The position numbers were made by a program, and so were the translations under genes. Of a DNA stretch of 64,000 nucleotides, positions 24,271-30,961 are shown piece by piece (positions within the stretch are counted from its first letter, which is position 1; every line of letters starts with the position of its first letter). Below the pieces are notes generated by a model that saw nothing but the letters and a program-made list of their open reading frames with translations, was not told where the DNA came from and did not search any database. The DNA is taken from assembly GCA_026014815.1 (NCBI GenBank), contig JAOZHP010000048.1, positions 39,322 to 103,321 on the forward strand, in the 5' to 3' direction. This stretch comes from Candidatus Bathyarchaeota archaeon (GTDB lineage: Archaea; Thermoproteota; Bathyarchaeia; TCS64).

Positions 24271-25913
24271 TTTTTGAAAATCTCCCGTTTGTTATATGCC
24301 TCTGCGAAGAACCTTGGGAGTTGACGCCGCCACTGTTTACAGATTCGGTTTATATCGCTGTCAATTATGTAGAAATTCGCCTTGTCTGTGGGACTTCTCA
24401 CAGCTCGACCATAGGCTTGAACAATGATTTTCAGTGTCTGTACGGCATACCACCTGTTATGCTTGAGCTGCATCAATCGACGGTTGACTCGGAGATCTTC
24501 TTTGTAGTTAGCATAGGGACATTTGAGCAGAACCTGAAACGTAGCTAAGTCACCATGTAGATCCAGTCCTTCCGTCATGGCCACGGCAACAAGTACTGTT
24601 CCACCTTCAGTAGGTGAATCCAGAAATGTTTGGAGGATTGTATCTCGGTCTCTGCTTTCATGAAACAGAAGTCTGTCATTGTCAATGCGTCTGATTTCTT
24701 CGGCGAAGGCGTAACTATGGGCATGAATGACGCCTTTTCCTTTTTCTTCTCCCAGTATCCGTTGGATGGTGTCAAGCACAGCAGGCATGTTTCCCTGTCT
24801 CTGTTTCCAGCTGAGACTCCCCACCGTCGCATCAATTATCATTCGGTTCTGAATTGGAAAAGTTGAGGGAGCGACTATGTGATACACCTTGTCACTATGA
24901 TCAGTGAGTCCACATTCTTTGATGAAGTCGTTGACGAAGATTGTGGCGCTTGAGATGATGAATTTCTCAGCTCTGTTCCATAGATGATCACCCATAAATC
25001 TACTAACGAAAGTAGGTTGAATCTTAACCTCTATCCATATACCTCGGCTATAGACCTTTTTCTTCGTTTGCCCGATCCAGTCGGCGTCATGATGCTGCCA
25101 GTATTTTTTAACTTTCTGTATAAAATCAGACGCCTTTTTGGAGTCTTTGATTTGTTCTTCATTTATCACGCTGGGAAGATCATCAAGATAATCGTTGCAT
25201 AGAATAGCTGTATTATCCAGTAGATTGTCGCTTTGTTCACTCGTCAGTTTCTTTGGGAGACTCGTCAGGGTGTCACGAATTTCACGGAACACGGAGTAAG
25301 GAAGAGTCCGTCGACTGATTGTCAACGAGATCTGGTTGAGAATATGCTGATCTATGTTATGGCCCTCGTCAATAGTTAAAAGCGCTCGGTCTCCAAGGTG
25401 AGGAACATTGGTTCCTCGTAGATGCCCCTCACCGATGAAGTACGAAAAATTCGTGAGGGCTGTTTGTGACTCGATGGCTTTTATTTTTGCCCTCCAGTAT
25501 GGACAGTTAAGGTATTTATCATGACACTGGTAAGTTGGCTCCCTTTTGCATGGCCCATCATCACATGTGTATGAGGGTTGCTCGGTACAGGGGTAGTGGC
25601 GTCGTCCCTTGATGAGGGAAAGGTCAGGGAAGTCACTGTTGAGCTGGTTGATGAGGACGTTTTGAGGAGTGATATAGAAGCTGCGTATTGTTCTACAGAA
25701 GGCGACATTTACGGGGGACTTGCCGAATCCCGTCGGAGTTTCGAGCAGGATCCACCGGTGATCTGATTCAAAGGCCTCAGTTATTTCCTTGATTTTTTCT
25801 CTTTGATATCGGCGGAACTTTGGGAAAGGGAAATTCTTGATAACTTCACTGACATCTAGGTTTTGATGTGCCTTTACATTAGTGTAAGTGTCGTCTCTAT
25901 CTAGTTTTGACAG
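24267..25913 (-). CDS. XPD/DinG-type iron-sulfur helicase with CTG start
   Basis: Starting at TTG 25325 would give 352 aa and lose the whole first motor domain. The same frame is open upstream without stop to the TAG of the OB-fold gene and encodes ETPTGFGKS (Walker A, about residues 59-66), four or five cysteines in the order expected for an Fe-S domain (PCTEQ, TCDDGPCK, YQCHDK, LNCPYW; about 107-135) and LLTIDEGHNID (DEAH-type box). The C-terminal domain has VAMTEGLDL and IVQAYGRAVRS. No ATG, GTG or TTG occurs in the extension; CTG 25913 lies 10 bp after ggagg. Total 548 aa, normal for short DinG/XPD helicases. It should unwind DNA 5' to 3' ahead of the replisome. Confidence 0.85.
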   Translation of the reverse strand: MSKLDRDDTYTNVKAHQNLDVSEVIKNFPFPKFRRYQREKIKEITEAFESDHRWILLETPTGFGKSPVNVAFCRTIRSFYITPQNVLINQLNSDFPDLSLIKGRRHYPCTEQPSYTCDDGPCKREPTYQCHDKYLNCPYWRAKIKAIESQTALTNFSYFIGEGHLRGTNVPHLGDRALLTIDEGHNIDQHILNQISLTISRRTLPYSVFREIRDTLTSLPKKLTSEQSDNLLDNTAILCNDYLDDLPSVINEEQIKDSKKASDFIQKVKKYWQHHDADWIGQTKKKVYSRGIWIEVKIQPTFVSRFMGDHLWNRAEKFIISSATIFVNDFIKECGLTDHSDKVYHIVAPSTFPIQNRMIIDATVGSLSWKQRQGNMPAVLDTIQRILGEEKGKGVIHAHSYAFAEEIRRIDNDRLLFHESRDRDTILQTFLDSPTEGGTVLVAVAMTEGLDLHGDLATFQVLLKCPYANYKEDLRVNRRLMQLKHNRWYAVQTLKIIVQAYGRAVRSPTDKANFYIIDSDINRICKQWRRQLPRFFAEAYNKREIFKK

Positions 25914-25976
25914 TGATTTTATTCCTCCATTAATTTTTCCGGAGTTTTCTAGTATAAAAAAAGGGGAGAGAACGAG

Positions 25977-26516
25977 CTACTTCTTCAAGTCGACACCAAG
26001 GCTGGACGATACGAGGAAAGCCGCCGCTTCATCCGTGATGAGACCACCGGCTTTCTCTTTTTCTTCGTCGATAAGTTTTTGAACGGCTTCCGCCGTCATC
26101 TGAGGCTTAGCCGCTAGTATTTTTGCTACGATGACCTTCAAGTTGCTGGAGCTCTCTAAGACCGGTTCCACCACAGTGGACCCTCCTGGAGACACAGCGA
26201 TCCCGCGCCAAAGCAGCCCTTGAGTTCCAAGCCCCGGATATTTCTGCGTTCCGATGCACCTGAGTTTCTGTCCTGACCAAGTAGCTTCATCGTCACCGAG
26301 AGTTTCAGCGATCCTTTCGAGATTCTGAACCCCTAAGCGCACTTTAACTTCTTCAGAGGTTGAATCCAAGGTCGCATCAACGACTACGTACGATTTGTCG
26401 AAGGATTCATCATCGAGCCACACGGCAGCGATTGTTACGGTGTCGTCGATCGACGTGTTTTTAGCGGTTCGGAAGTTGCCACCCGCGGACTCGATGTAAT
26501 CTTTTATAATACTCAT
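25977..26516 (-). CDS. OB-fold, probable ssDNA-binding protein
   Basis: A 179-aa protein. Residues about 30-115 are beta-rich with the pattern IAAVWLDDESFDKSYVVVDA, then VRLGVQNLERIAETLGDD and a KLRCIGTQKYPGLGTQG strand-turn-strand, typical of OB-fold proteins in phage replication modules. The C-terminal 50 residues (MTAEAVQKLIDEEKEKAGG, then LITDEAAAFLVSSSLGVDL) match the helical module that precedes OB folds in archaeal RPA-like proteins. It is preceded by aaggagaac. Located upstream of helicase and primase genes, it is the likely single-strand-binding member of the replisome. Confidence 0.62.
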   Translation of the reverse strand: MSIIKDYIESAGGNFRTAKNTSIDDTVTIAAVWLDDESFDKSYVVVDATLDSTSEEVKVRLGVQNLERIAETLGDDEATWSGQKLRCIGTQKYPGLGTQGLLWRGIAVSPGGSTVVEPVLESSSNLKVIVAKILAAKPQMTAEAVQKLIDEEKEKAGGLITDEAAAFLVSSSLGVDLKK

Positions 26517-26540
26517 TTTTGTTCTCCTTATGCTTGGGTT

Positions 26541-26675
26541 TCAACCCCACGCCCCAACTAACGCTTTGGTAATCTCGGCCAGTTTTAACGACATAAGCGG
26601 TCGCTCATTGCGAAAGTCCGCCGTGAGTGTAATGAAAAAATTGAAGAGTCTTTTTAAGGGATTAAAAGAATTTAT
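26541..26675 (-). CDS. Possible small ORF with ATA start after a strong ribosome-binding site
   Basis: A perfect aaggaggt at 26682-26689 on the minus strand is followed 6 bp later by an ATA that opens 44 codons to a TGA at 26541. The first half is basic and aromatic (INSFNPLKRLFNFFITLTAD), the second half reads MSLKLAEITKALVGAWG after an internal ATG. No ATG, GTG or TTG stands at the correct distance. The strong signal with no ordinary start parallels the CTG genes nearby, so I list it, but it may be fortuitous. Confidence 0.3.
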   Translation of the reverse strand: MNSFNPLKRLFNFFITLTADFRNERPLMSLKLAEITKALVGAWG

Positions 26676-26754
26676 GTTTAGACCTCCTTGGTGCTGGAAA
26701 AAGTCGCGGGGAGTTCGGGGGCTGGCTGCGGGGCCACCCCACTTTTATTTTCAT
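26662..26754 (-). CDS. Possible 30-aa Pro-rich peptide coupled to the RHH gene
   Basis: The ATG at 26754 overlaps the ribbon-helix-helix stop (ATGA) and the end of that gene supplies ggtgaggagag as ribosome-binding site. The product is short, basic and proline-rich (KVGWPRSQPPNSPRLFPAPR). The coupling is good, the sequence is unremarkable, and the last codons carry the aaggaggt used by the next frame. Confidence 0.3.
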   Translation of the reverse strand: MKIKVGWPRSQPPNSPRLFPAPRRSKHKFF

Positions 26755-26930
26755 GGTCTCTCCTCACCTTGAGCAAGTGCAAGCTCTTCTCTCAGCTTTT
26801 CCCGGACCGCCTGTCTGATAAACTCGCTTTTCGTCTCGAAGGCATCTTCTTCTATGTACCTATCAAGCTGGCTGTTGAGACGTGAAGGAACCTTTACAGA
26901 CCAGAAGGTTCCTCTGTTCCTTTTTTCCAT
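26751..26930 (-). CDS. Ribbon-helix-helix DNA-binding protein
   Basis: A 59-aa protein from ATG 26930: strand FWSVKVPSRL, helix NSQLDRYIEEDAF, turn ETKSEF, helix IRQAVREKLREEL. This is the classical CopG/MetJ layout, a dimeric repressor. Upstream is the AT-rich ttatataatatttt (26941-26955) as promoter, shared with the divergent winged-helix gene at 27092. It leads the minus-strand replication genes and is a good candidate for the element's repressor or copy control. Confidence 0.75.
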   Translation of the reverse strand: MEKRNRGTFWSVKVPSRLNSQLDRYIEEDAFETKSEFIRQAVREKLREELALAQGEERP

Positions 26931-27091
26931 AACGCTTCGCAAAATATTATATAACTAATGGCTAATTTTGATATCGAGATGCCTCACCACAGAAATTTGG
27001 AGAAAAATCCCGCCAAAACCAAAAAAACTTGAGGGTTCAGCCCCCAGAAACTGAAGATCTTGGACACACGAAAAAGAGGGAGAAAATTTAC

Positions 27092-27526
27092 ATGGAAAAT
27101 GCAATTTCAAGGCTCGGCTCGGGCATAAAGATACTGATCGCACTCGCGGATGGGAGACCAAAAACCCCGAAGGAGCTAGAAGAGGCGATAGGTCGGTCCG
27201 AAAATACCGTGAGGACATGGACGATACGCCTAGCCAAAGCCGGAATGATAGAGAAAATCGCGGAAGGATGGGTAACCTTGGACAGCAATTTCTTAACATC
27301 AGGGGGGAGAGAGATCTTTATGCGCGCAAACACGCGCAAAAAGGTGAACGAGGCCCTCAAAGAGCTCAGGGCGGAGAACTACGCTAAAATAACTCTCCTA
27401 GATGTCAGTAGCAAGACCCGCTTACCACCGAGGGTCATCGAGGACGACACATATCTTCTGGCACATGATCATGGTCTCGCCGTAGCCGCTGAATCCTCCT
27501 GGAGGCCCGATCTGTCGCTGGCCTAG
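27092..27526 (+). CDS. Winged-helix regulator of the replicon
   Basis: I use ATG 27092 with agagggag 9 bp upstream; an ATG at 27029 in the same frame would add 21 residues. The first 80 residues form a winged helix (ILIALADGRPKTPKELEEAI, GRSENTVRTWTIRLAKAGM and wing EKIAEGWVTLD). The C-terminal 65 residues (VNEALKELRAENYAKITLLD) are unassigned and may bind a ligand or partner. It is the only plus-strand gene at this end, transcribed away from the ribbon-helix-helix gene: a two-regulator divergent control region as in many temperate elements. Confidence 0.7.
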   Translation: MENAISRLGSGIKILIALADGRPKTPKELEEAIGRSENTVRTWTIRLAKAGMIEKIAEGWVTLDSNFLTSGGREIFMRANTRKKVNEALKELRAENYAKITLLDVSSKTRLPPRVIEDDTYLLAHDHGLAVAAESSWRPDLSLA

Positions 27527-27533
27527 ATCTAAC

Positions 27534-27803
27534 TCAAGCACTTGAGGCTTCTATTAGTTTTTTCAACGCCTTCTCCTTATCGACCATCCTCTGGAACATT
27601 CTGACTATCGGCATCACCTCTTTAACCTGGTCCTCAAGCTCCACGAGCTTTGCCTCTAGCGTATGGTTTTTATCGAATATCACTGAGAACCTGTCGTTGG
27701 ACTCTGCCAGCTTTTTATCTAGATCATCTAGCTGCGCTTTCTGCTCCGCTATGATCTCTGAGAGATCGGTGATAACACCCTTGTCGACGTTGAATAGAGT
27801 CAC
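27534..27803 (-). CDS. Coiled-coil protein (89 aa)
   Basis: Residues 12-85 are a nearly continuous amphipathic coiled coil (DLSEIIAEQKAQLDDLDKKL; DKNHTLEAKLVELEDQVKEV). No other domain. It is convergent to the winged-helix gene (7 bp between stops). Function unknown; it is the last gene before the truncated permease, so the element boundary lies close by. Confidence 0.6.
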   Translation of the reverse strand: MTLFNVDKGVITDLSEIIAEQKAQLDDLDKKLAESNDRFSVIFDKNHTLEAKLVELEDQVKEVMPIVRMFQRMVDKEKALKKLIEASSA

Positions 27804-27837
27804 GAAGGGTTCGACCCGTAATTTTTAGAATAATCGT

Positions 27838-28104
27838 CTAAATATATTTGTCTACCCGTAAACCACCCCCCTTAAAAACCCCAATATTACATTTCAAATA
27901 GTTTACCTGTATAGAGGTGGCACCGAAGATGTCCAACTGATCCGTGATATCGGTTTTCATCCCCTGAGTCATGGAGATGAGTCCAGTGATAGCGGCGCAG
28001 CCGATGAGTATCCCCACCAAGTTAAGGCTGACTCTGAATTTTCTCTCTCCTAGCCCTTCCACGGACATCCTGAATAGATCTAACAGGTTCAACTGGGGTA
28101 TCAC
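27838..28104 (-). pseudogene. Truncated MacB/FtsX-type ABC permease
   Basis: The first 65 residues are the N-terminus of a MacB-like permease: LLDLFRMSVEGLGERKFRVS, one membrane helix LNLVGILIGCAAITGLI, then GMKTDITDQLDIFGATSIQV. After that the sequence is unrelated (YLKCNIGVFKGGGLRVD) and stops. Such permeases usually have about 400 residues, so everything after the first periplasmic segment is lost. The break, at about 27900, probably marks an integration or deletion boundary between the accessory region and core chromosome. Confidence 0.7.
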
Positions 28105-28219
28105 CGGTCTAAGGTTAGGAAGACTGCTAAGGTGTTAGCTAATAGCCGTTCTTCATGATGGTTGATGACTTTCAAGGAAGATTGATGATAATAATGAATG
28201 AACCTATGCCGTGTATGAG

Positions 28220-28272
28220 CTGGGAGCAGGGTAATCTCGGGGAGGGAAAAAATGGCGTCTCCCTGCTCCCAG
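28220..28272 (-). terminator. 12-bp inverted repeat, probable terminator
   Basis: CTGGGAGCAGGG (28220-28231) and CCCTGCTCCCAG (28261-28272) are perfectly complementary, with a 29-nt loop. It lies 19 bp beyond the stop of the small gene at 28291-28413 on the minus strand. On that strand the loop contains a T-run (ttttttccc). A transcription terminator or stabilising 3' hairpin is the simplest reading; it could also be an IS or MITE remnant. Confidence 0.45.
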
Positions 28273-28290
28273 TCCAATGTCATATATCTC

Positions 28291-28413
28291 CTACAGTGTC
28301 TTGAACGAGGATGTCCTCGCTGGTTTCAGGTTCTTTTTCATTGCTTGGCTCAGGGCGCTGAGGGCTCTTTCAAGCGCTGTTGGCTTCTCCATACGTTCTG
28401 GCTTCTTGTCCAT
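28291..28413 (-). CDS. Small basic protein (40 aa)
   Basis: The ATG at 28413 opens DKKPERMEKPTALERALSAL then SQAMKKNLKPARTSSFKTL, a basic helical peptide. A TATA-like gtttataac lies about 30 bp upstream, in the position expected for a leaderless archaeal gene, and a long hairpin follows the stop. No family recognised. Confidence 0.5.
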   Translation of the reverse strand: MDKKPERMEKPTALERALSALSQAMKKNLKPARTSSFKTL

Positions 28414-28541
28414 GCGTGATGAGACCCTGTTGTTGTTATAAACGATTTTTCAGGATTTGATCAGAATTAGTACATAATCATTGTTAGTTAGTTTTAAAGC
28501 AGTCACTGTAAGAGTATGCGTAATAGATTCGAGTTCAGGGT

Positions 28542-28865
28542 ATGTCCAGTAAGAACCGGTATATGAAGCATATGCTGCAGTGGCTTATCGCAGGGTCACG
28601 TGGTGGTCCGAACCGGGCGAAGCTCATCGTCGCAATCAAGAATGAGCCCATGAACGCGAATCAGCTGGGTGTTGTCCTCGGCGTAGACTACCGGACTATC
28701 AGGCATCACCTGGATATCCTCGAGAAGAACGGGCTCGTCACTTCCATTGGCCAGCGGTATGGTAAGATGTACTTCCTTTCGGTTGACCTTGAAGCGAGTT
28801 ATGGGGATTTTGAAGAGATTTGGAAGAGAATTGGAAAAACGTCTAATAATGATGGTGGTTTGTGA
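28542..28865 (+). CDS. ArsR-like winged-helix regulator
   Basis: A 107-aa protein whose residues 15-90 form an archaeal winged helix: KLIVAIKNEPMNANQLGVVL, then GVDYRTIRHHLDILEKNGLV and the wing SIGQRYGKMYFLS. The GTG of the following membrane-protein gene overlaps its stop, so it is probably the cognate regulator or sensor partner of that protein. First clearly chromosomal gene after the accessory region. Confidence 0.7.
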   Translation: MSSKNRYMKHMLQWLIAGSRGGPNRAKLIVAIKNEPMNANQLGVVLGVDYRTIRHHLDILEKNGLVTSIGQRYGKMYFLSVDLEASYGDFEEIWKRIGKTSNNDGGL

Positions 28866-29356
28866 AGGTGCAGATGAATAGAAAACAACAGGTGGCGGTC
28901 GCGGTGATGGCGATATACTTCATCGTGATGATTCAGAGTAACATCAGTGACCTATGGCTCACTGAGGAGGAGATCATCTTCAGGTTCCTTGATGATGAGC
29001 GTATAAGCGTTGACCCTGGTCTTGAGGACCTTGAGTATGAGCATCTGCGGATCATAAGCAATCAGCTTGCGGCATATATCCGTGGTAAGACCGTTATCTC
29101 GCTGGTGAATTCTGTGCTGCTGGTTTACCTGTTTGCGTCGTACCTTGACATGTATCGTGAAACCCGGGCCACCTTCACTCTGGGACTCGTATTCCTGTCA
29201 GGTGCGTTGCTGAGTTATAGCCTGTTCACTAACCCTGTGTTGCTGAACGTGACTGGGGGCACTGAGGGCGTGAAGATTATACGGTACTTCAATGTGGTGC
29301 CTGACCTGTTCACCACTGTGGCAAGCACGATTCTGATTTACCTGAGTAGACAATAA
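28862..29356 (+). CDS. Four-helix membrane protein, GTG start
   Basis: A 164-aa protein: helix 1 VAVAVMAIYFIVMIQSNI, an acidic external loop of about 45 residues (EEIIFRFLDDERISVDPGLE), helix 2 VISLVNSVLLVYLFASYL, helix 3 FTLGLVFLSGALLSYSLF and helix 4 LFTTVASTILIYL. GTG 28862 overlaps the regulator stop. Regulator plus small membrane protein is a recurring archaeal pair, with a presumed envelope-sensing role; specific function unknown. Confidence 0.65.
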   Translation: MKVQMNRKQQVAVAVMAIYFIVMIQSNISDLWLTEEEIIFRFLDDERISVDPGLEDLEYEHLRIISNQLAAYIRGKTVISLVNSVLLVYLFASYLDMYRETRATFTLGLVFLSGALLSYSLFTNPVLLNVTGGTEGVKIIRYFNVVPDLFTTVASTILIYLSRQ

Positions 29357-29379
29357 TCTGTGCTTAGCCTTGGGAGGGG

Positions 29380-29394
29380 CGGTCGCCGCGACCG
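29380..29394 (+). terminator. GC hairpin after the membrane-protein gene
   Basis: CGGTCG and CGACCG form a 6-bp stem with a 3-nt loop about 25 bp after the stop at 29356. It may terminate or stabilise the upstream transcript. There is no T-run directly behind it. Confidence 0.35.
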
Positions 29395-29548
29395 ACGGCT
29401 CATCTTTCAGCGGTTTTTAGGGTACAACTGCAGTAACTTGTTGGAAATTTATTTTTGTTGCTCGTTTTTCGTTGTTTTATTGTTTGACAAGTGTTCTTGT
29501 CAAAATTTGTGGTTCAAAAAGGGTTAAAACGGTACTGTGTATGGGTAG

Positions 29549-30136
29549 ATGCAGTGGATAAATGTGAAAAACGGAGATGAGTTGGATGATTTGGTCATCA
29601 GGGCCCTGTCCCACAGTGAGAGGAAGAATATCCTCAGGATAGTGGGCAGCTACGAGGAAGGCGTAAACTATACAGGCATCCTCGGGGAGTCAGGTCTCTC
29701 CACGGGGCGACTCAATTACCATCTCGGTGAGCTTGAAGGGTTCCTAAAACGTGACGAGGACCGACGTTACAGCCTATCTGAGCTGGGCAGGAAGGCAGTG
29801 GCAGTATTGAGCTTCATTAAAAGTGACATCGACGAGGGCATACTGGAAACCGTAAACACGAAGAGAGCTAGGAGACTTAAAGGGATCAGGCGGAGACTGA
29901 ACATCGGGTTCTATCTTGGTGCCCTCATCATTAACAGCGTTACAATTCTGATGATTTACTTGGCGTGGCTCGAAGGGGACACAGTTCTATGGATGTTCAC
30001 GCCTATATGGGGGGCACTCGGTATCGGAGTCACCCTTCTCATGAACCGTTCCAGGCACAACGACCCTGATAGGATACTCTGGGTAGTGGAGTGGCTTGAG
30101 TGGAGGTTGTTCGGTAACTACCGCGCACGAGAATAA
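29549..30136 (+). CDS. Membrane-anchored winged-helix protein
   Basis: A 195-aa protein. Residues 15-90 are a winged helix (LVIRALSHSERKNILRIVGS; STGRLNYHLGELEGF; DEDRRYSLSELGRKAVAVL). Residues about 120-165 contain two membrane helices (IGFYLGALIINSVTILMIYL and WMFTPIWGALGIGVTLLM). DNA-binding domains tethered to the membrane are typical of archaeal one-component sensors. It stands alone between two AT-rich gaps, opposite in direction to purQ, with which it is convergent. Confidence 0.7.
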   Translation: MQWINVKNGDELDDLVIRALSHSERKNILRIVGSYEEGVNYTGILGESGLSTGRLNYHLGELEGFLKRDEDRRYSLSELGRKAVAVLSFIKSDIDEGILETVNTKRARRLKGIRRRLNIGFYLGALIINSVTILMIYLAWLEGDTVLWMFTPIWGALGIGVTLLMNRSRHNDPDRILWVVEWLEWRLFGNYRARE

Positions 30137-30148
30137 TAGATGAAAAAG

Positions 30149-30961
30149 TTAAAAGTTCTTCTCCACGTAATCCACGATGGACTTGAAGAACGGGTAACCG
30201 TCGCCGTGCTCAGGTGGCGTGGATTGTTTAGTCCACTCGGGCATCAAGTATCCATAGAAGGCTCTTTCTGGGTGAGGCATCAGTCCCAGCACGTTTCCTT
30301 CGGGGTTACAGATACCGGCTACGTCATGATAGGCGCCGTTGGGGTTCTCCGGCCAGTCATTCTCTGCATATGACCCGTCCTCCCTTACGTACCGCCACAC
30401 CATCATGTCCAAGTCGTAGAGTCTCTGAAGCAGTTCCTCCCTCTGATCCGGTGGGAGGATGAACCTTCCCTCACCATGAGCAACAGGGCACTGAAGAATG
30501 AACCCCTCTTCTAGACCACCCATCATGTCACAGTTACCCTTACCCTCGTACCGCATCCGTATCCAACGGTTCTGGTACCCGTGAGTGCTGTTGCCGAGAG
30601 CAGCCTCAGGGTATAGTGACTTGCCCTTCCAGCCGGGGAGGAAACCCATCTCCACAAGCTGCTGGAACCCGTTACAGATACCTATCAGGGGTTTGCCCTC
30701 GTCCACGAACTCGCTTAGCTCCTTACCGATCCTGTACTCGCACTCCTTCGCCCAGATTGCCCCGCTACGCACATAATCGCCGTAGCTGAAACCCCCCGGG
30801 AACAGGAGCACGTCGTAGTCCTCCAGGTTCTTGTCCTTGAACATCTTCTGGGTGTGAATTAAGTCTACTTGAGGTCCTAACTCTCTGAAGCTCCGCACTG
30901 CCTCAAGATCACAGTTGGTTCCGGGAGCCCGCAGTATCAGAACTCTGATGTCTTCTTTATT
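30149..30961 (-). CDS. purQ: Phosphoribosylformylglycinamidine synthase, glutaminase subunit
   Basis: The glutamine amidotransferase that feeds ammonia to PurL in purine synthesis (FGAR to FGAM). Class I triad: Cys in PLIGICNGFQQL, His in PVAHGEGRF and again PHPERAFYG near the end. The start ATG 30961 shares one base with the purL stop (TGATG) and has ggaggagcg upstream; an in-frame TTG-type start at 30991 would only add 10 residues within purL. At 270 aa it is at the long end for PurQ. Cytoplasmic; forms the PurS-PurL-PurQ complex. Confidence 0.95.
   Translation of the reverse strand, partial: NKEDIRVLILRAPGTNCDLEAVRSFRELGPQVDLIHTQKMFKDKNLEDYDVLLFPGGFSYGDYVRSGAIWAKECEYRIGKELSEFVDEGKPLIGICNGFQQLVEMGFLPGWKGKSLYPEAALGNSTHGYQNRWIRMRYEGKGNCDMMGGLEEGFILQCPVAHGEGRFILPPDQREELLQRLYDLDMMVWRYVREDGSYAENDWPENPNGAYHDVAGICNPEGNVLGLMPHPERAFYGYLMPEWTKQSTPPEHGDGYPFFKSIVDYVEKNF

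Noticed and set aside
24267-25325. Helicase as a C-terminal-only protein from TTG 25325
   Set aside because: The upstream in-frame sequence encodes Walker A, Fe-S cysteines and a DEAH-type box, so the gene is complete and longer.
14972-27803. Integrase, capsid or portal gene in the replicon
   Set aside because: I looked for tyrosine or serine recombinase motifs, terminase Walker motifs and capsid-like proteins; none of the genes showed them. Unknown genes at 16136 and 19071 remain unassigned.
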